64,000 bases of DNA from JACVRW01 sp963819115 (GCA_963819115.1 CAWFUR010000011.1:1364001-1428000), one strand, 5' to 3'. Numbered from the stretch's first letter, positions 16,630-24,571 are shown. Notes: a model not told the origin generated them from the sequence alone. A program made the numbers and translations.

Positions 16630-17157
16630 GTGGACCAGGCCTACGGCGGCCCGCACAACCTCACCGGGCACCGCCTGCCCGGCTACTGCCGCCCCTGGGC
16701 CTACCTGCTGCGGCCCCGGGCGGCCGACCTCGCACGCGTGCAGCGGTACCTCCGCCGCCGCGGGCTGGGCCTCCTCGTGCGGGATGCCTACCGCCCGGCC
16801 CGCGCCCAGGCGGCCCTGGCCCGCTGGGCTCGGCGATCCGGCCGCGGCGACCTCGTGGGGCGCTACATCGCGCTCCGCAGCCGCCACAGCGCGGGCGGTG
16901 CGGTGGACCTCATGCTGGTCCGGCTATCGGACGGCCGCCGCCTCGCGATGGGCACGGGCTACGACCATCTCGGTCGCGCCGCCCACACTCTCGCCGCCCG
17001 GGGCACGGCGCTCCGCAACCGGCTGATCCTGAAGCGGGCGATGGAGCGCTTCGGCTTCAGCGCGTACTGGCGCGAGTGGTGGCATTTCGAGCATCGGGTG
17101 CAGGGAGAGCGACAGCTCGATCTCACCCTCGGATGCACACGCGAGAACCCGCGATAA
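16630..17157 (+). CDS. VanX-like D-alanyl-D-alanine dipeptidase (peptidase M15D)
   Basis: 175 residues from GTG 16630. The zinc ligands are visible: SRHSAGGAVDL gives His86 and Asp93, and EWWHFEH gives catalytic Glu149 and His152. RDAYRPARAQ carries the substrate-binding Arg. The family cleaves D-Ala-D-Ala in peptidoglycan turnover or, with VanA/VanH, in vancomycin resistance; no van ligase is nearby, so turnover is more likely. No signal peptide. The conserved region seems to begin about three residues before the GTG (GIR before VDQAYGG), but a TAG at 16594 precludes a canonical upstream start. Confidence 0.82.
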   Translation: MDQAYGGPHNLTGHRLPGYCRPWAYLLRPRAADLARVQRYLRRRGLGLLVRDAYRPARAQAALARWARRSGRGDLVGRYIALRSRHSAGGAVDLMLVRLSDGRRLAMGTGYDHLGRAAHTLAARGTALRNRLILKRAMERFGFSAYWREWWHFEHRVQGERQLDLTLGCTRENPR

Positions 17158-17164
17158 TCGAGGG

Positions 17165-18955
17165 ATGAGCGAATTGCTCCGAGTGGCGCTCGCGCAGATC
17201 GACCCAACCGTCGGGGACATCCCGGGGAACGCGCGCAAGATCGCCGACTACACGGCCCGCGCCCGCGAGCACGAGGCCGCGATGGTCGTCTTTCCCGAGC
17301 TGACCCTCACCGGCTACCCGCCCGAGGACCTGCTGCTGAAGACGAGCTTCCTCGACGCGGCCTCGGCGGCGCTCGACGAGCTGGCGGCCCAGACGCACGG
17401 CATCGTGGCCGTGGTGGGCTTCCCCGAGCGGGCGGACGACGTGTACAACTCGGCGGCCGTGCTGGCCGACGGCCGTGTGGCCGCGGTGTACCGGAAGATG
17501 TACCTGCCGAACTACGGCGTGTTCGACGAGCACCGCTACTTCCAGAGCGGCTCCGAGGCGGTCACGTTCGAGCTGAACGGCGTGTCCATCGGCCTCTCGA
17601 TCTGCGAGGACATCTGGGAGCCCGGCCCGCCGGCGATGTCCGAGGCGCTGGCCGGCGCACAGCTGCTGGTGAACCTCTCCGCCTCCCCCTACCGCCGCGG
17701 ATATGGGCGGCAGCGCGAGCGGATGATCGTGCAGCGCGCCGTGGACTATCTCGCCGCGGTGGTGTTCGTGAACACCGTGGGCGGCCAGGACGAGCTCGTC
17801 TTCGACGGCCACAGCCTGGCCGTGAACCCCGACGGGTCCGTGCTGGCCCGATGCCCCCAGTTCGACGAGCACCTGGCGCTGGCCACGATCGATCCCCGCG
17901 AGGTGGTGGCCGCCCGCCTGCGCGACACACGCCACCGGGTGAACGTGCGGCGCCAGCGCCGGGCGGTCCGGCGCGCACAGCCCGAGGTGCCGGTGGTGAG
18001 TCACGCGAGCCTGACCGTGGACTCCCCCGCCGACAGGGTCGGAGGTGAGCTGGCCCCGATCATGGAGGACCACGACGAGGTGTACGCGGCCCTGCGCACC
18101 GGGCTTCGCGACTACGTGGAGAAGAACGGGTTCGAGCGGGTGGTGCTGGCGCTGTCGGGCGGAATCGACTCCGCGCTCGTGGCGATGATCGCCGCGGATG
18201 CGGTGGGCCCCGAGAAGGTCACCTGTGTGTCCATGCCCTCGCCCTACTCGAGCGAGGGCACCCGGGCGGACGCTCGCGCCATAGCGGATAACCTCGGCAC
18301 CGCGTTCATGGAGCTGCCGATCGAGGACGCGATGAGCAGCTACGAGGAGATGCTCGCCGGGCCGTTCGCCGGGTCCGAGCCCGACCTCACCGAGGAGAAC
18401 CTCCAGGCCCGCATCCGCGGGAACGCGGTGATGGCCCTGTCCAACAAGTTCGGCTGGCTCGTGCTCACCACCGGGAACAAGTCGGAGCTCTCCGTGGGCT
18501 ACGCCACCCTCTACGGCGACATGGCCGGCGGCCTCGCGGTGCTGAAGGACGTGTACAAGGGCCTCGTCTACGACCTGGTGCGCTGGCGCAATCAGGCGGC
18601 CGGGCGCGAGCTCGTGCCCGCCTCGGTGCTGGAGCGCCCACCGTCGGCCGAGCTCCGGCACGACCAGCGCGACGACGAGTCGCTGCCGCCCTACGAGGTG
18701 CTGGACGCGATCCTCGAGGGCTACATAGAGGACGACCTGGACGCCGCCGAGCTCGTGGCCCGCTCGCTTCCGGCTGAGGACGTGGAGCGCGTCATCGCCA
18801 TGGTCGACCGCGCCGAGTACAAGCGCCGCCAGGCCCCGCCGGGCATCAAGATCTCCACCCGCGCCTTTGGGCGCGACCGCCGGCTGCCGATCACCAACGG
18901 CTACCGGAGCACGGTGGCCCCGGTGCCCGAGCGCCACCTGCGCGCCCTGAAGTAA
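17165..18955 (+). CDS. nadE: Glutamine-dependent NAD+ synthetase
   Basis: 596 residues, the two-domain form. The nitrilase-type glutaminase domain (about 1-270) has the Glu-Lys-Cys triad: FPELTLTGYPPEDLL, YRKMYLPNYGVFDE and SICEDIWEPG with Cys at about 147. The synthetase domain follows with the P-loop LSGGIDSALVAMIA near 330 and TTGNKSELSVGYATLYGDMA. It amidates nicotinic acid adenine dinucleotide with ammonia channelled from glutamine. Starts 7 bp after the VanX-like stop, so the pair may share a transcript. Confidence 0.96.
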   Translation: MSELLRVALAQIDPTVGDIPGNARKIADYTARAREHEAAMVVFPELTLTGYPPEDLLLKTSFLDAASAALDELAAQTHGIVAVVGFPERADDVYNSAAVLADGRVAAVYRKMYLPNYGVFDEHRYFQSGSEAVTFELNGVSIGLSICEDIWEPGPPAMSEALAGAQLLVNLSASPYRRGYGRQRERMIVQRAVDYLAAVVFVNTVGGQDELVFDGHSLAVNPDGSVLARCPQFDEHLALATIDPREVVAARLRDTRHRVNVRRQRRAVRRAQPEVPVVSHASLTVDSPADRVGGELAPIMEDHDEVYAALRTGLRDYVEKNGFERVVLALSGGIDSALVAMIAADAVGPEKVTCVSMPSPYSSEGTRADARAIADNLGTAFMELPIEDAMSSYEEMLAGPFAGSEPDLTEENLQARIRGNAVMALSNKFGWLVLTTGNKSELSVGYATLYGDMAGGLAVLKDVYKGLVYDLVRWRNQAAGRELVPASVLERPPSAELRHDQRDDESLPPYEVLDAILEGYIEDDLDAAELVARSLPAEDVERVIAMVDRAEYKRRQAPPGIKISTRAFGRDRRLPITNGYRSTVAPVPERHLRALK

Positions 18956-18961
18956 CTCTGT

Positions 18962-18982
18962 TTAAAAGTGTTTCTGTTTTAA
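18962..18982. terminator. AT-only hairpin between convergent genes
   Basis: TTAAAA, 9 nt, TTTTAA: a perfect 6 bp A/T stem in a 23 bp gap between the converging nadE and thioesterase genes. The right arm includes the thioesterase stop codon (TAA, 18979-18981). It stands out against the GC-rich surroundings. It may help terminate transcription in both directions, but an all-AT stem is weak. Confidence 0.35.
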
Positions 18983-19386
18983 GGCTGTTCGCGCACGGCC
19001 ATCGTCACCCGTGAGGTGGCGCAGAGGCGTCCGTCGTCGTCGGTGAAGTCCACGTCCCAGATCCACGTGGTCCGGCCGCGGTGGATCGGGCGACCCGACA
19101 CGTGCACGGTCCCCTCGGTCACGGGGCGCATGAAGGTCGTGCTGTTCGACTGGCCCACCGCTATCCTGCCGTCCTCGGACACAACCATGTGGGTGGCCCC
19201 CGACGCAAGCGTCTCGGCCATCGCCGCGTAGGCCCCTCCATGCACCAGGCCGAAGGGCTGGCAGACGCGCGTCTCCACCGGGAAGCGCCCACGGGCTCCC
19301 TCGGCCCCCGCCTCGAGCATCTCGAAGCCCAGGACGTCGTCCAGCGTGCCCGCGAACGGGAACGTGCGTACCTCGCCTTCGCTCAC
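18979..19386 (-). CDS. Hotdog-fold thioesterase (PaaI type)
   Basis: 135 residues from GTG 19386. Single hotdog domain with the signature FGLVHGGAYAAMAETLAS near 54-71, where His-Gly-Gly starts the central helix, and SNSTTFMRPVTEGTVHVSG in the sheet. PaaI-type enzymes hydrolyse aromatic or short-chain acyl-CoA thioesters in the cytoplasm. The start is chosen to avoid overlap with the divergent gene at 19413; upstream extension lacks protein-like character. Confidence 0.88.
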   Translation of the reverse strand: MSEGEVRTFPFAGTLDDVLGFEMLEAGAEGARGRFPVETRVCQPFGLVHGGAYAAMAETLASGATHMVVSEDGRIAVGQSNSTTFMRPVTEGTVHVSGRPIHRGRTTWIWDVDFTDDDGRLCATSRVTMAVREQP

Positions 19387-19412
19387 GTCGCGCAGGCTAT
19401 CGTTCGGCCTTC

Positions 19413-20363
19413 GTGGCCACCTTCGACCAGCTCTCCGCGGAGCAACGCGCGATCGTCGAGCTGGTACTCCAGCGCGGCAAGAACTACGACGAGCTGTCGG
19501 ACATGCTCGGCATGCCCGAAACCCGTGTGCGCGAGCTGGCCCGCGACGCGCTCGTGGACCTCGCCCCGATGAGCGCCAAGCGCGTCGAGGAGGACTGGCG
19601 CGGCCAGCTTGCCGATTACGTCCTGGGCCAGCAGACCGGCCCCGAGGCCACCGCCACCCGCGGACACCTTCGGCGCTCGGAACCCGCGAGGACCTGGGCA
19701 CGATCGCTGCTCGACTCGCTCGACCAGCTCTATGACAACGGCTCCATGCCCGCGATCCCCGAGGGCGAGCGGCCCGCACGCGTGCGCCGTGAGCCGGGCG
19801 CTGGGGGCGGCCTGGCCGCCACGGACGTCCTTCGTCGCCGCCGGGGCGTGGCCGCGGGCGCCGCGGCTCTTCTGGCGGTGATCCTGGTGGCGGTGCTCCT
19901 GTGGCCGATCGGGCTGCTCACCGGCGATGACGGCAACGGCGACGGCTCCGGCCAGTCCGCCGCGGCCCCGGCGAGCGCCGGCTCCGGCGCGCCCGCCGGC
20001 GCGGCCGTGGTGCTCGGCCAGGGCACGCAGCGGGCTGTGCAGGTCCAGGCCACCGGGCTGCCCCCCAGCACGCAGCAGTTCGCCTACCAGTTCTGGCTCT
20101 ACGACAGCAAGAACAACGCGAAGTCGCTGGGCGCCCAGGTCACGGACAAGAACGGCACCCTGCAGGCCGTGGGCACCCTCCCGGCCGGCTTCGAGAAGTA
20201 CCGCTACTTCGACCTGTCGAAGGAGCCCATCGGCGGCCCCAAGGGTCATTCGGGCGTCTCGGTGCTGCGCGGACGGATGCCTCCGCTCGCTCAGCCGGGC
20301 GCGAGCAACAAGGTCACCCGCCTCGGGCAGGTCGTGCTCACGCCGCCCGCCGCCGGCAGCTAA
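19413..20363 (+). CDS. Membrane protein joining a sigma-region-4-like HTH to an anti-sigma-K-like exported domain
   Basis: 316 residues from GTG 19413. Residues 8-50 (LSAEQRAIVELVLQRGKNYD then ELSDMLGMPETRVRELAR) resemble the HTH of sigma factor region 4. A charged linker leads to one membrane helix at about 146-168, then a Gly/Ser/Ala linker and an exported beta domain (about 200-316) similar to the C-terminal domain of RskA/anti-sigma-K proteins (TQQFAYQFWLYD, GSGVSV-like strands). Predicted topology is HTH inside, beta domain outside. A role in envelope-stress signalling is an inference; no cognate sigma factor gene is adjacent. Confidence 0.75.
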   Translation: MATFDQLSAEQRAIVELVLQRGKNYDELSDMLGMPETRVRELARDALVDLAPMSAKRVEEDWRGQLADYVLGQQTGPEATATRGHLRRSEPARTWARSLLDSLDQLYDNGSMPAIPEGERPARVRREPGAGGGLAATDVLRRRRGVAAGAAALLAVILVAVLLWPIGLLTGDDGNGDGSGQSAAAPASAGSGAPAGAAVVLGQGTQRAVQVQATGLPPSTQQFAYQFWLYDSKNNAKSLGAQVTDKNGTLQAVGTLPAGFEKYRYFDLSKEPIGGPKGHSGVSVLRGRMPPLAQPGASNKVTRLGQVVLTPPAAGS

Positions 20364-20365
20364 AC

Positions 20366-20411
20366 CATGGTCCGGTGCTCGCCCGATCAACGATCGCGCT
20401 GCGCTCCTCCC
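20366..20411 (-). repeat. Dispersed palindromic repeat, copy 2
   Basis: Inverted relative to copy 1. Read on the minus strand it is GGGAGGAGCGCAG, stem GCGCGATC / GATCGGGC with loop GTT (one mismatch), then GAGCACCGGACCATG. It starts 3 bp after the stop of the sigma4-like gene and lies between converging genes (next stop at 20426). Confidence 0.9.
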
Positions 20412-20425
20412 TCGGCCGTGGTGGC

Positions 20426-22048
20426 CTAGCTCGGCAAGAGCTTTCCGGGGTTCATCACCCCGGCCGGATCCAGGCGCTCCTTCGCGGCGCGCAGCAGATC
20501 CACGCCCAGCGTTCCCACCTCGGCCTCCAGCCAGGGCCGGTGGTCGCGACCGATCGCGTGGTGGTGGGTGATCGTGCCGCCCCCGGCCACGATCGCGTCC
20601 GACGCGGCCGCCTTCGCCACCTGCCACTGCGCAAGCGGCTCGTCCGCGTCCTGGCGGGCGAGGAAGGTGAAGTAGAGCGACGCGCCGGACGGGTACAGGT
20701 GGGACACGTGGCACAGCACCACCGGCGGAGTGCCCCGATCCGAGAGCGAGCGCCGGAGGGCGTCCCCCACCGCTTCGTGGAGCGCGTGAAGGTTGCTCCA
20801 CGTGGTGGCGGTCTCGAGGGTCTCCACCATCACCCCGCGGCCCATGAGGTCGTCGCGCAGATAGGGGCCGTGGTAGCGGCCACGTGACCACGCCGCTCCC
20901 GGCCGTGTGCCCAGGGCCAGCGCACCCCCGGCCCGCATCAGTCCGCCGGCGCGCACCCGGCGCCGCTCCACGTCGTCGGGCCCGCCCTCGAATCCGAGGA
21001 TGGCGATGCATCCGCCCTCGTGGCCGCGGGCGCGCAGGTAGGCCCTGCCCAGCCGCTCCGTGCGGCTGCCGGACGACGCCATGGCCATGGACATCCTCGT
21101 CTCCTCTTCGTCGGAGAGACGCGCTATGTCGGGCGCTGCACCGGCCTGCTCCATCACCCGGAACGCATCCGCGCCCTCGGCGAACGTGCGGAACGACCAG
21201 CCCTCGTAGCGGCGGGACTCGGGCGCCGGGCGCACGCGCAGCGTCACCTCCCCGATCACTCCCAGCACGCCCTCGGAGCCCACCACGAGCTCCTCGAGGT
21301 CAGGCCCCGCGGCTGACGCCGGGAACGGGCGGGTGGCCAGCTCCCCCGCCGGTGAGATCAGGCGCAGGCCCTCCACGAGCTCGTCGATGCGGCCGTAGCC
21401 CGTGGACGCCTGCCCGGCGGAGCGGGTGGCCACCCAGCCACCCACGGTGGAGAACTCGAAGGACTGGGGAAAATGCCCGAGCGTCAGCCCCTGAGCGCCC
21501 AGCTCGGCCTCGAGCCGGGGGCCGAGCATCCCTCCTTCGAAGGTGGCCAGGCGCGAGACCGGGTCCACATCCACGAGTCGGTCGAGCGAGCGCAGGTCGA
21601 GCGACACCACGCCGGCAAAGCCCTCGCGCAGCGGCTCAACGCCGCCCACCACGCTGGTGCCACCGCCGAACGGCACCACGGCCACGCGCTCGCGCACGCA
21701 GGCCCCGAGCACCGCCTGCACCTGGTCCGCCGATTTCGGCACCGCCACGGCGTCCGGGGCGCTGAGACCCACGCCCGAGCGCAGACGCACCAGGTCCGGG
21801 TATCCACGGCCCGCGGCGTGCTCGACCCGTGCGGCGTGATCGTCGCGCAGGCCGCCCTCGCCGAGCGCCGTGACCAGGGCGGCGCGGGCGGCCGCGGGCA
21901 GCGCCGGCGCGGCCAGGCGCACGTCCTCGAGCGCCACCGGCCCGCTCGGCGTGCCGGGCTCCACTCCGAGCTCCTCCCGCAGGAGGGCCACCGCCGCGTC
22001 GGGAAGCGGGGCATCGTGCCCGTCCTCCCCCCATCCCCACCAGCGCAC
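20426..22048 (-). CDS. Alkylglycerone-phosphate (alkyl-DHAP) synthase-like FAD enzyme
   Basis: 540 residues from GTG 22048, opening MRWWGWGED as AGPS homologues do. The VAO-type FAD domain includes VVPFGGGTSVVGG and the motif HFPQSFEFSTVGGWVA with STGYGRIDELVEG. The C-terminal half has GRYHGPYLRDDLM, TLETATTWSNL and THHHAIGRDHRPWL, which holds the His cluster and the Arg/His of the AGPS active site. AGPS swaps the acyl chain of acyl-DHAP for a fatty alcohol, the first ether-bond step of ether lipids. No reductase or acyltransferase partner lies beside it, so a different FAD-oxidase substrate cannot be excluded. Ends 2 bp before the SRPBCC gene ends reading in the same direction. Confidence 0.85.
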   Translation of the reverse strand: MRWWGWGEDGHDAPLPDAAVALLREELGVEPGTPSGPVALEDVRLAAPALPAAARAALVTALGEGGLRDDHAARVEHAAGRGYPDLVRLRSGVGLSAPDAVAVPKSADQVQAVLGACVRERVAVVPFGGGTSVVGGVEPLREGFAGVVSLDLRSLDRLVDVDPVSRLATFEGGMLGPRLEAELGAQGLTLGHFPQSFEFSTVGGWVATRSAGQASTGYGRIDELVEGLRLISPAGELATRPFPASAAGPDLEELVVGSEGVLGVIGEVTLRVRPAPESRRYEGWSFRTFAEGADAFRVMEQAGAAPDIARLSDEEETRMSMAMASSGSRTERLGRAYLRARGHEGGCIAILGFEGGPDDVERRRVRAGGLMRAGGALALGTRPGAAWSRGRYHGPYLRDDLMGRGVMVETLETATTWSNLHALHEAVGDALRRSLSDRGTPPVVLCHVSHLYPSGASLYFTFLARQDADEPLAQWQVAKAAASDAIVAGGGTITHHHAIGRDHRPWLEAEVGTLGVDLLRAAKERLDPAGVMNPGKLLPS

Positions 22049-22050
22049 GC

Positions 22051-22509
22051 CTAGAGCGCCCTCTCGCCCGGCTCGCCGGCCCCGAGCACGCTTCCCAGGC
22101 CGTCGAGGGCGCCCTGCACCTGCTTGCGGGCGGCGGATCGCAGCTGGAGCGGGCTGAAGCGGGCCCAGCCACGGGGGCGCTGGCGCAGGGCGATCTCCAC
22201 CCGCGTGCCGCCCTCGTCGGGATGGAGCACGATCTCCGTGGCCGACTCGGCCAGGATGCGCTCGAATGGCGTCTCCTCAAGCTCCTGGCGCCAGGACAGC
22301 CGGTGGTGCGCCTGGGCCTCCGTGCGGGTGTAGTCGGCACGCACGGCGCGGCCCTTGGCCGAGGTGAGCACGGAGGTCCACGCCTCCGGGCCGGCGTCCT
22401 CCACTCGGGTCACTCCGGGCCACCACTCGGGCAGCCGGTTGGGATCGCACACCAGCCGCCACACCTCCGGGGGAGCGGCGCTCAGGTGCCTCTGGCGCTT
22501 GACGGTCAC
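22051..22509 (-). CDS. SRPBCC (START-like) ligand-binding protein
   Basis: 152 residues from GTG 22509, overlapping the apt stop by 4 bp (GTGA). Start-like pattern: VKRQRHLSAAPPEVWRLVCD, RLPEWWPGVTRVE, then long strands and a C-terminal helix RSAARKQVQGALDGLGSVL. The SRPBCC fold encloses hydrophobic ligands; roles include polyketide cyclisation and lipid transfer. Its position between apt and the AGPS-like gene suggests co-transcription, and a lipid ligand is possible but unproven. Confidence 0.8.
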   Translation of the reverse strand: MTVKRQRHLSAAPPEVWRLVCDPNRLPEWWPGVTRVEDAGPEAWTSVLTSAKGRAVRADYTRTEAQAHHRLSWRQELEETPFERILAESATEIVLHPDEGGTRVEIALRQRPRGWARFSPLQLRSAARKQVQGALDGLGSVLGAGEPGERAL

Positions 22510-23027
22510 TCGTCGTCGTAGACCACGAGGCTGTGCACCTCGCGGGGGCTGAGGCGCTGCCGGCCCGAGAGGAAGGCGAGCTCGATCACGAATGCGCATC
22601 CTGCCACGACTCCGCCCGCTCCCTCCACGAGGTCGCACAGCGCCGCCGCCGTGCCGCCCGTGGCCAGGAGGTCGTCGTGCACCAGCACCCGCGCTCCGCC
22701 GCGCACGGCATCGCTGTGCACCTCGAGCGCATCGACGCCGTACTCGAGCTGGTACTCCACCGACTCCGTCTCCCGCGGCAGCTTCCCGGGCTTGCGGGCG
22801 AGGATGAATCCCGCCCCCGCGGCCGCCGCCACCGCCCCGCCGAGCACGAAGCCGCGCGCCTCGGCCGACACCACGTAATCCACGTTCCGCTCCCGCGCGT
22901 ACCTGGCCAGCGCATCGATCGCCGCCCGCAGCGCCCCGGCGTCGAGGAACAGCGGCGTGATGTCCTTGAAGACGATCCCGGGCCTCGGGAAGTCCGGGAT
23001 GTCCGTGATGTGGTCCTCCAGGCGCAC
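22506..23027 (-). CDS. apt: Adenine phosphoribosyltransferase
   Basis: 173 residues, family length. DFPRPGIVFKDITPLF is the Apt signature at 11-26, EARGFVLGG near 55, and the PRPP-binding motif VLVHDDLLATGGTAAAL at about 114-130 with the acidic pair DD. It salvages adenine to AMP. In actinobacteria apt commonly lies near rel and secDF; here it follows the FtsR-like regulator by 9 bp instead. Confidence 0.95.
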   Translation of the reverse strand: MRLEDHITDIPDFPRPGIVFKDITPLFLDAGALRAAIDALARYARERNVDYVVSAEARGFVLGGAVAAAAGAGFILARKPGKLPRETESVEYQLEYGVDALEVHSDAVRGGARVLVHDDLLATGGTAAALCDLVEGAGGVVAGCAFVIELAFLSGRQRLSPREVHSLVVYDDE

Positions 23028-23036
23028 CCGCGGCGC

Positions 23037-23768
23037 TCAGCGGGCGAGCTTGCGCAGGTCCCGAATGAGCAGCAGGTGCTTGAGGTGGGAGGCGATCGCG
23101 GCCAGGTTCTCCAGCGCCTCCACCGCCTCCTTGCGCCGCTCGGGATTGCGCGATCGCAGGGCCGGCGCGAGGATCTGCTCGAGTAGCGCGGCCTCGCGGT
23201 CGGCCGAGGTGCGGAACACGCGCAGGTTGCGCCCACCGACTCCGAAGCGCTTCAGCTCCGTGACCGCCCGGACGATCTCGCGCTCGGTGTCGTCGTAGAG
23301 CACCTCGCCGTCGCGGCGTTCGCCCTTGATCACCCCGAAGTCCTCCAGCTCCTTCACCAGCCCGCGGTCCGCGCCCGTCTCCTCCAGCACATCGTCCAGC
23401 CGGTAAAGCGAGCCCGGGCTGCGCAGTCCCACGGGCGTGCGCTTGCTGGAGCGCGGGTCGGGAGCGGCGGTCTTGGCCACCTCGTCGTCGGCACGGCCGG
23501 CGGCCAGCTCCTGCCTGATCACCCGCAGTGGCAGGAACTCGTCCCGCTGGAGGCGCAGGATGGTGCGCAGCCGGGCCACGTCGCCCGGGCTGTAGAGCCG
23601 GTAGCCGCCGGGCGTGCGCCGCGGCGTGAGCAGCTTCTGGTCCTCGAGATAGCGGATCTTCGAGATCGAGATGTCCGGGAACTCGCGCTCCAGCTGCTTG
23701 CAGACGGCGCCGATGGTCAGCGCCTTCTCCTTACGAGGCGGAGATTCCGCTCCCACGTCGACGCTCAT
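23037..23768 (-). CDS. ftsR: MerR-family regulator, FtsR-like
   Basis: 243 residues. MerR-type winged helix near the N-terminus (LTIGAVCKQLEREFPDISIS, IRYLEDQKLL, RTPGGYRLYSPGDV) followed by a long helical region and a second winged-helix-like stretch (YRLDDVLEETGADRGLVKEL). The size and position directly downstream of a GarA-like FHA gene match actinobacterial FtsR, a regulator of ftsZ and cell division in Corynebacterium. Starts 13 bp after the FHA stop. Assignment rests on synteny plus domain, not on full alignment. Confidence 0.75.
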   Translation of the reverse strand: MSVDVGAESPPRKEKALTIGAVCKQLEREFPDISISKIRYLEDQKLLTPRRTPGGYRLYSPGDVARLRTILRLQRDEFLPLRVIRQELAAGRADDEVAKTAAPDPRSSKRTPVGLRSPGSLYRLDDVLEETGADRGLVKELEDFGVIKGERRDGEVLYDDTEREIVRAVTELKRFGVGGRNLRVFRTSADREAALLEQILAPALRSRNPERRKEAVEALENLAAIASHLKHLLLIRDLRKLAR

Positions 23769-23781
23769 CGGTCGCTCCCGC

Positions 23782-24243
23782 TCATCGTTCGAGGTAGGTC
23801 AGCTTGTATTTGCCGACCTGAAGTTCGTCGCCGTCCTGGAGACGGTGTGACTCGATCCTGCGGCGGTTCACGTAGGTGCCGTTCAGGGAGCCGAGATCGT
23901 CGATGTAGAGCCCGTCCCGGCGCCGAACCAGCAAAGCGTGGTTGCGCGACACGGTCACGTCGTCCAGGAACACCTCGGCGTCTGGGCTGCGGCCGATCGT
24001 CATGCGCTGTCCGGCCACGGCGAACGCCTCGCCCGAGCGGCCCCCGCCAGAGCGGATGACCAGGGTGGCACCGTCGCCGGTCACCTCCTCGAGGTCCACC
24101 GGCTTGAGCTCCCCGGCCTCCCCCACCTGGTAGACCTCGGTGGTGTCGCCCTCCTTCTCCACGCGCTCGGTGAGGAAGGCTCCGCACTTCTGGCAGTAGT
24201 TCGCGCCCTCGGCGTTGACGAAGCCGCACTCGGGACAGTGCAA
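23782..24243 (-). CDS. garA: FHA-domain regulator with N-terminal zinc ribbon, GarA/OdhI-like
   Basis: 153 residues. Residues 3-21 form a zinc ribbon (CPECG and CQKCG), which mycobacterial GarA lacks in this form. Residues 32-37 read GDTTEV, matching the paired-Thr ETTSVF site of GarA/OdhI phosphorylated by PknB/PknG. The FHA domain spans about 60-150 with TIGRSPDAEV, VSRNHALL and DLGSLNGTYVN. Unphosphorylated GarA inhibits 2-oxoglutarate dehydrogenase and glutamate dehydrogenase; phosphorylation makes its FHA domain bind its own tail. Here that switch is inferred from the TT site. Confidence 0.85.
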   Translation of the reverse strand: MHCPECGFVNAEGANYCQKCGAFLTERVEKEGDTTEVYQVGEAGELKPVDLEEVTGDGATLVIRSGGGRSGEAFAVAGQRMTIGRSPDAEVFLDDVTVSRNHALLVRRRDGLYIDDLGSLNGTYVNRRRIESHRLQDGDELQVGKYKLTYLER

Positions 24244-24253
24244 GGGAGTCCCC

Positions 24254-24517
24254 CTAGGAGGCTTCCGGGTCGTCCGGGATGGCCTTGCCGGAGAGGATGT
24301 CGGTGAGCTGCTGCACGTCCGCGCCGCTGATCACGGACTCGCCCTCGGCGTGCTTCTTGCGCAGCCGGTTCACGAGCTCGGCCCGCAGGATGTCGATCTT
24401 GCCATGGAGGATGCGCCGGCGGTAGGAGACCTCCTGCTCCTCCTCCGTGAGCTCCTGGATGAGGTCCTTCAGCTCCTCGTCGGAGAGGGCGCCGAGGTCC
24501 GGGAAGGTTTCCATCAT
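24254..24517 (-). CDS. RsiG-like c-di-GMP-responsive anti-sigma factor candidate
   Basis: 87 residues, start ATG 24517 (TTG 24529 is possible). It is entirely helical. Glu27, Ser31, Arg34, His38 and Asp42 have the spacing of the RsiG signature E-x3-S-x2-R-x3-Q-x3-D, with His in place of Gln. In Streptomyces RsiG has two such helices and binds c-di-GMP to hold the WhiG sigma factor; homologues in deep actinobacterial branches have a single motif and act as homodimers. That is the pattern here. No WhiG-type gene is in the window. A GGDEF/HD-GYP gene lies about 3 kb away. Confidence 0.65.
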   Translation of the reverse strand: MMETFPDLGALSDEELKDLIQELTEEEQEVSYRRRILHGKIDILRAELVNRLRKKHAEGESVISGADVQQLTDILSGKAIPDDPEAS

Positions 24518-24571
24518 GTGGCGGATCAATTCCTTTCGCGAGTCGTCGGGCTGGCGAGTATAGCCCGATTC

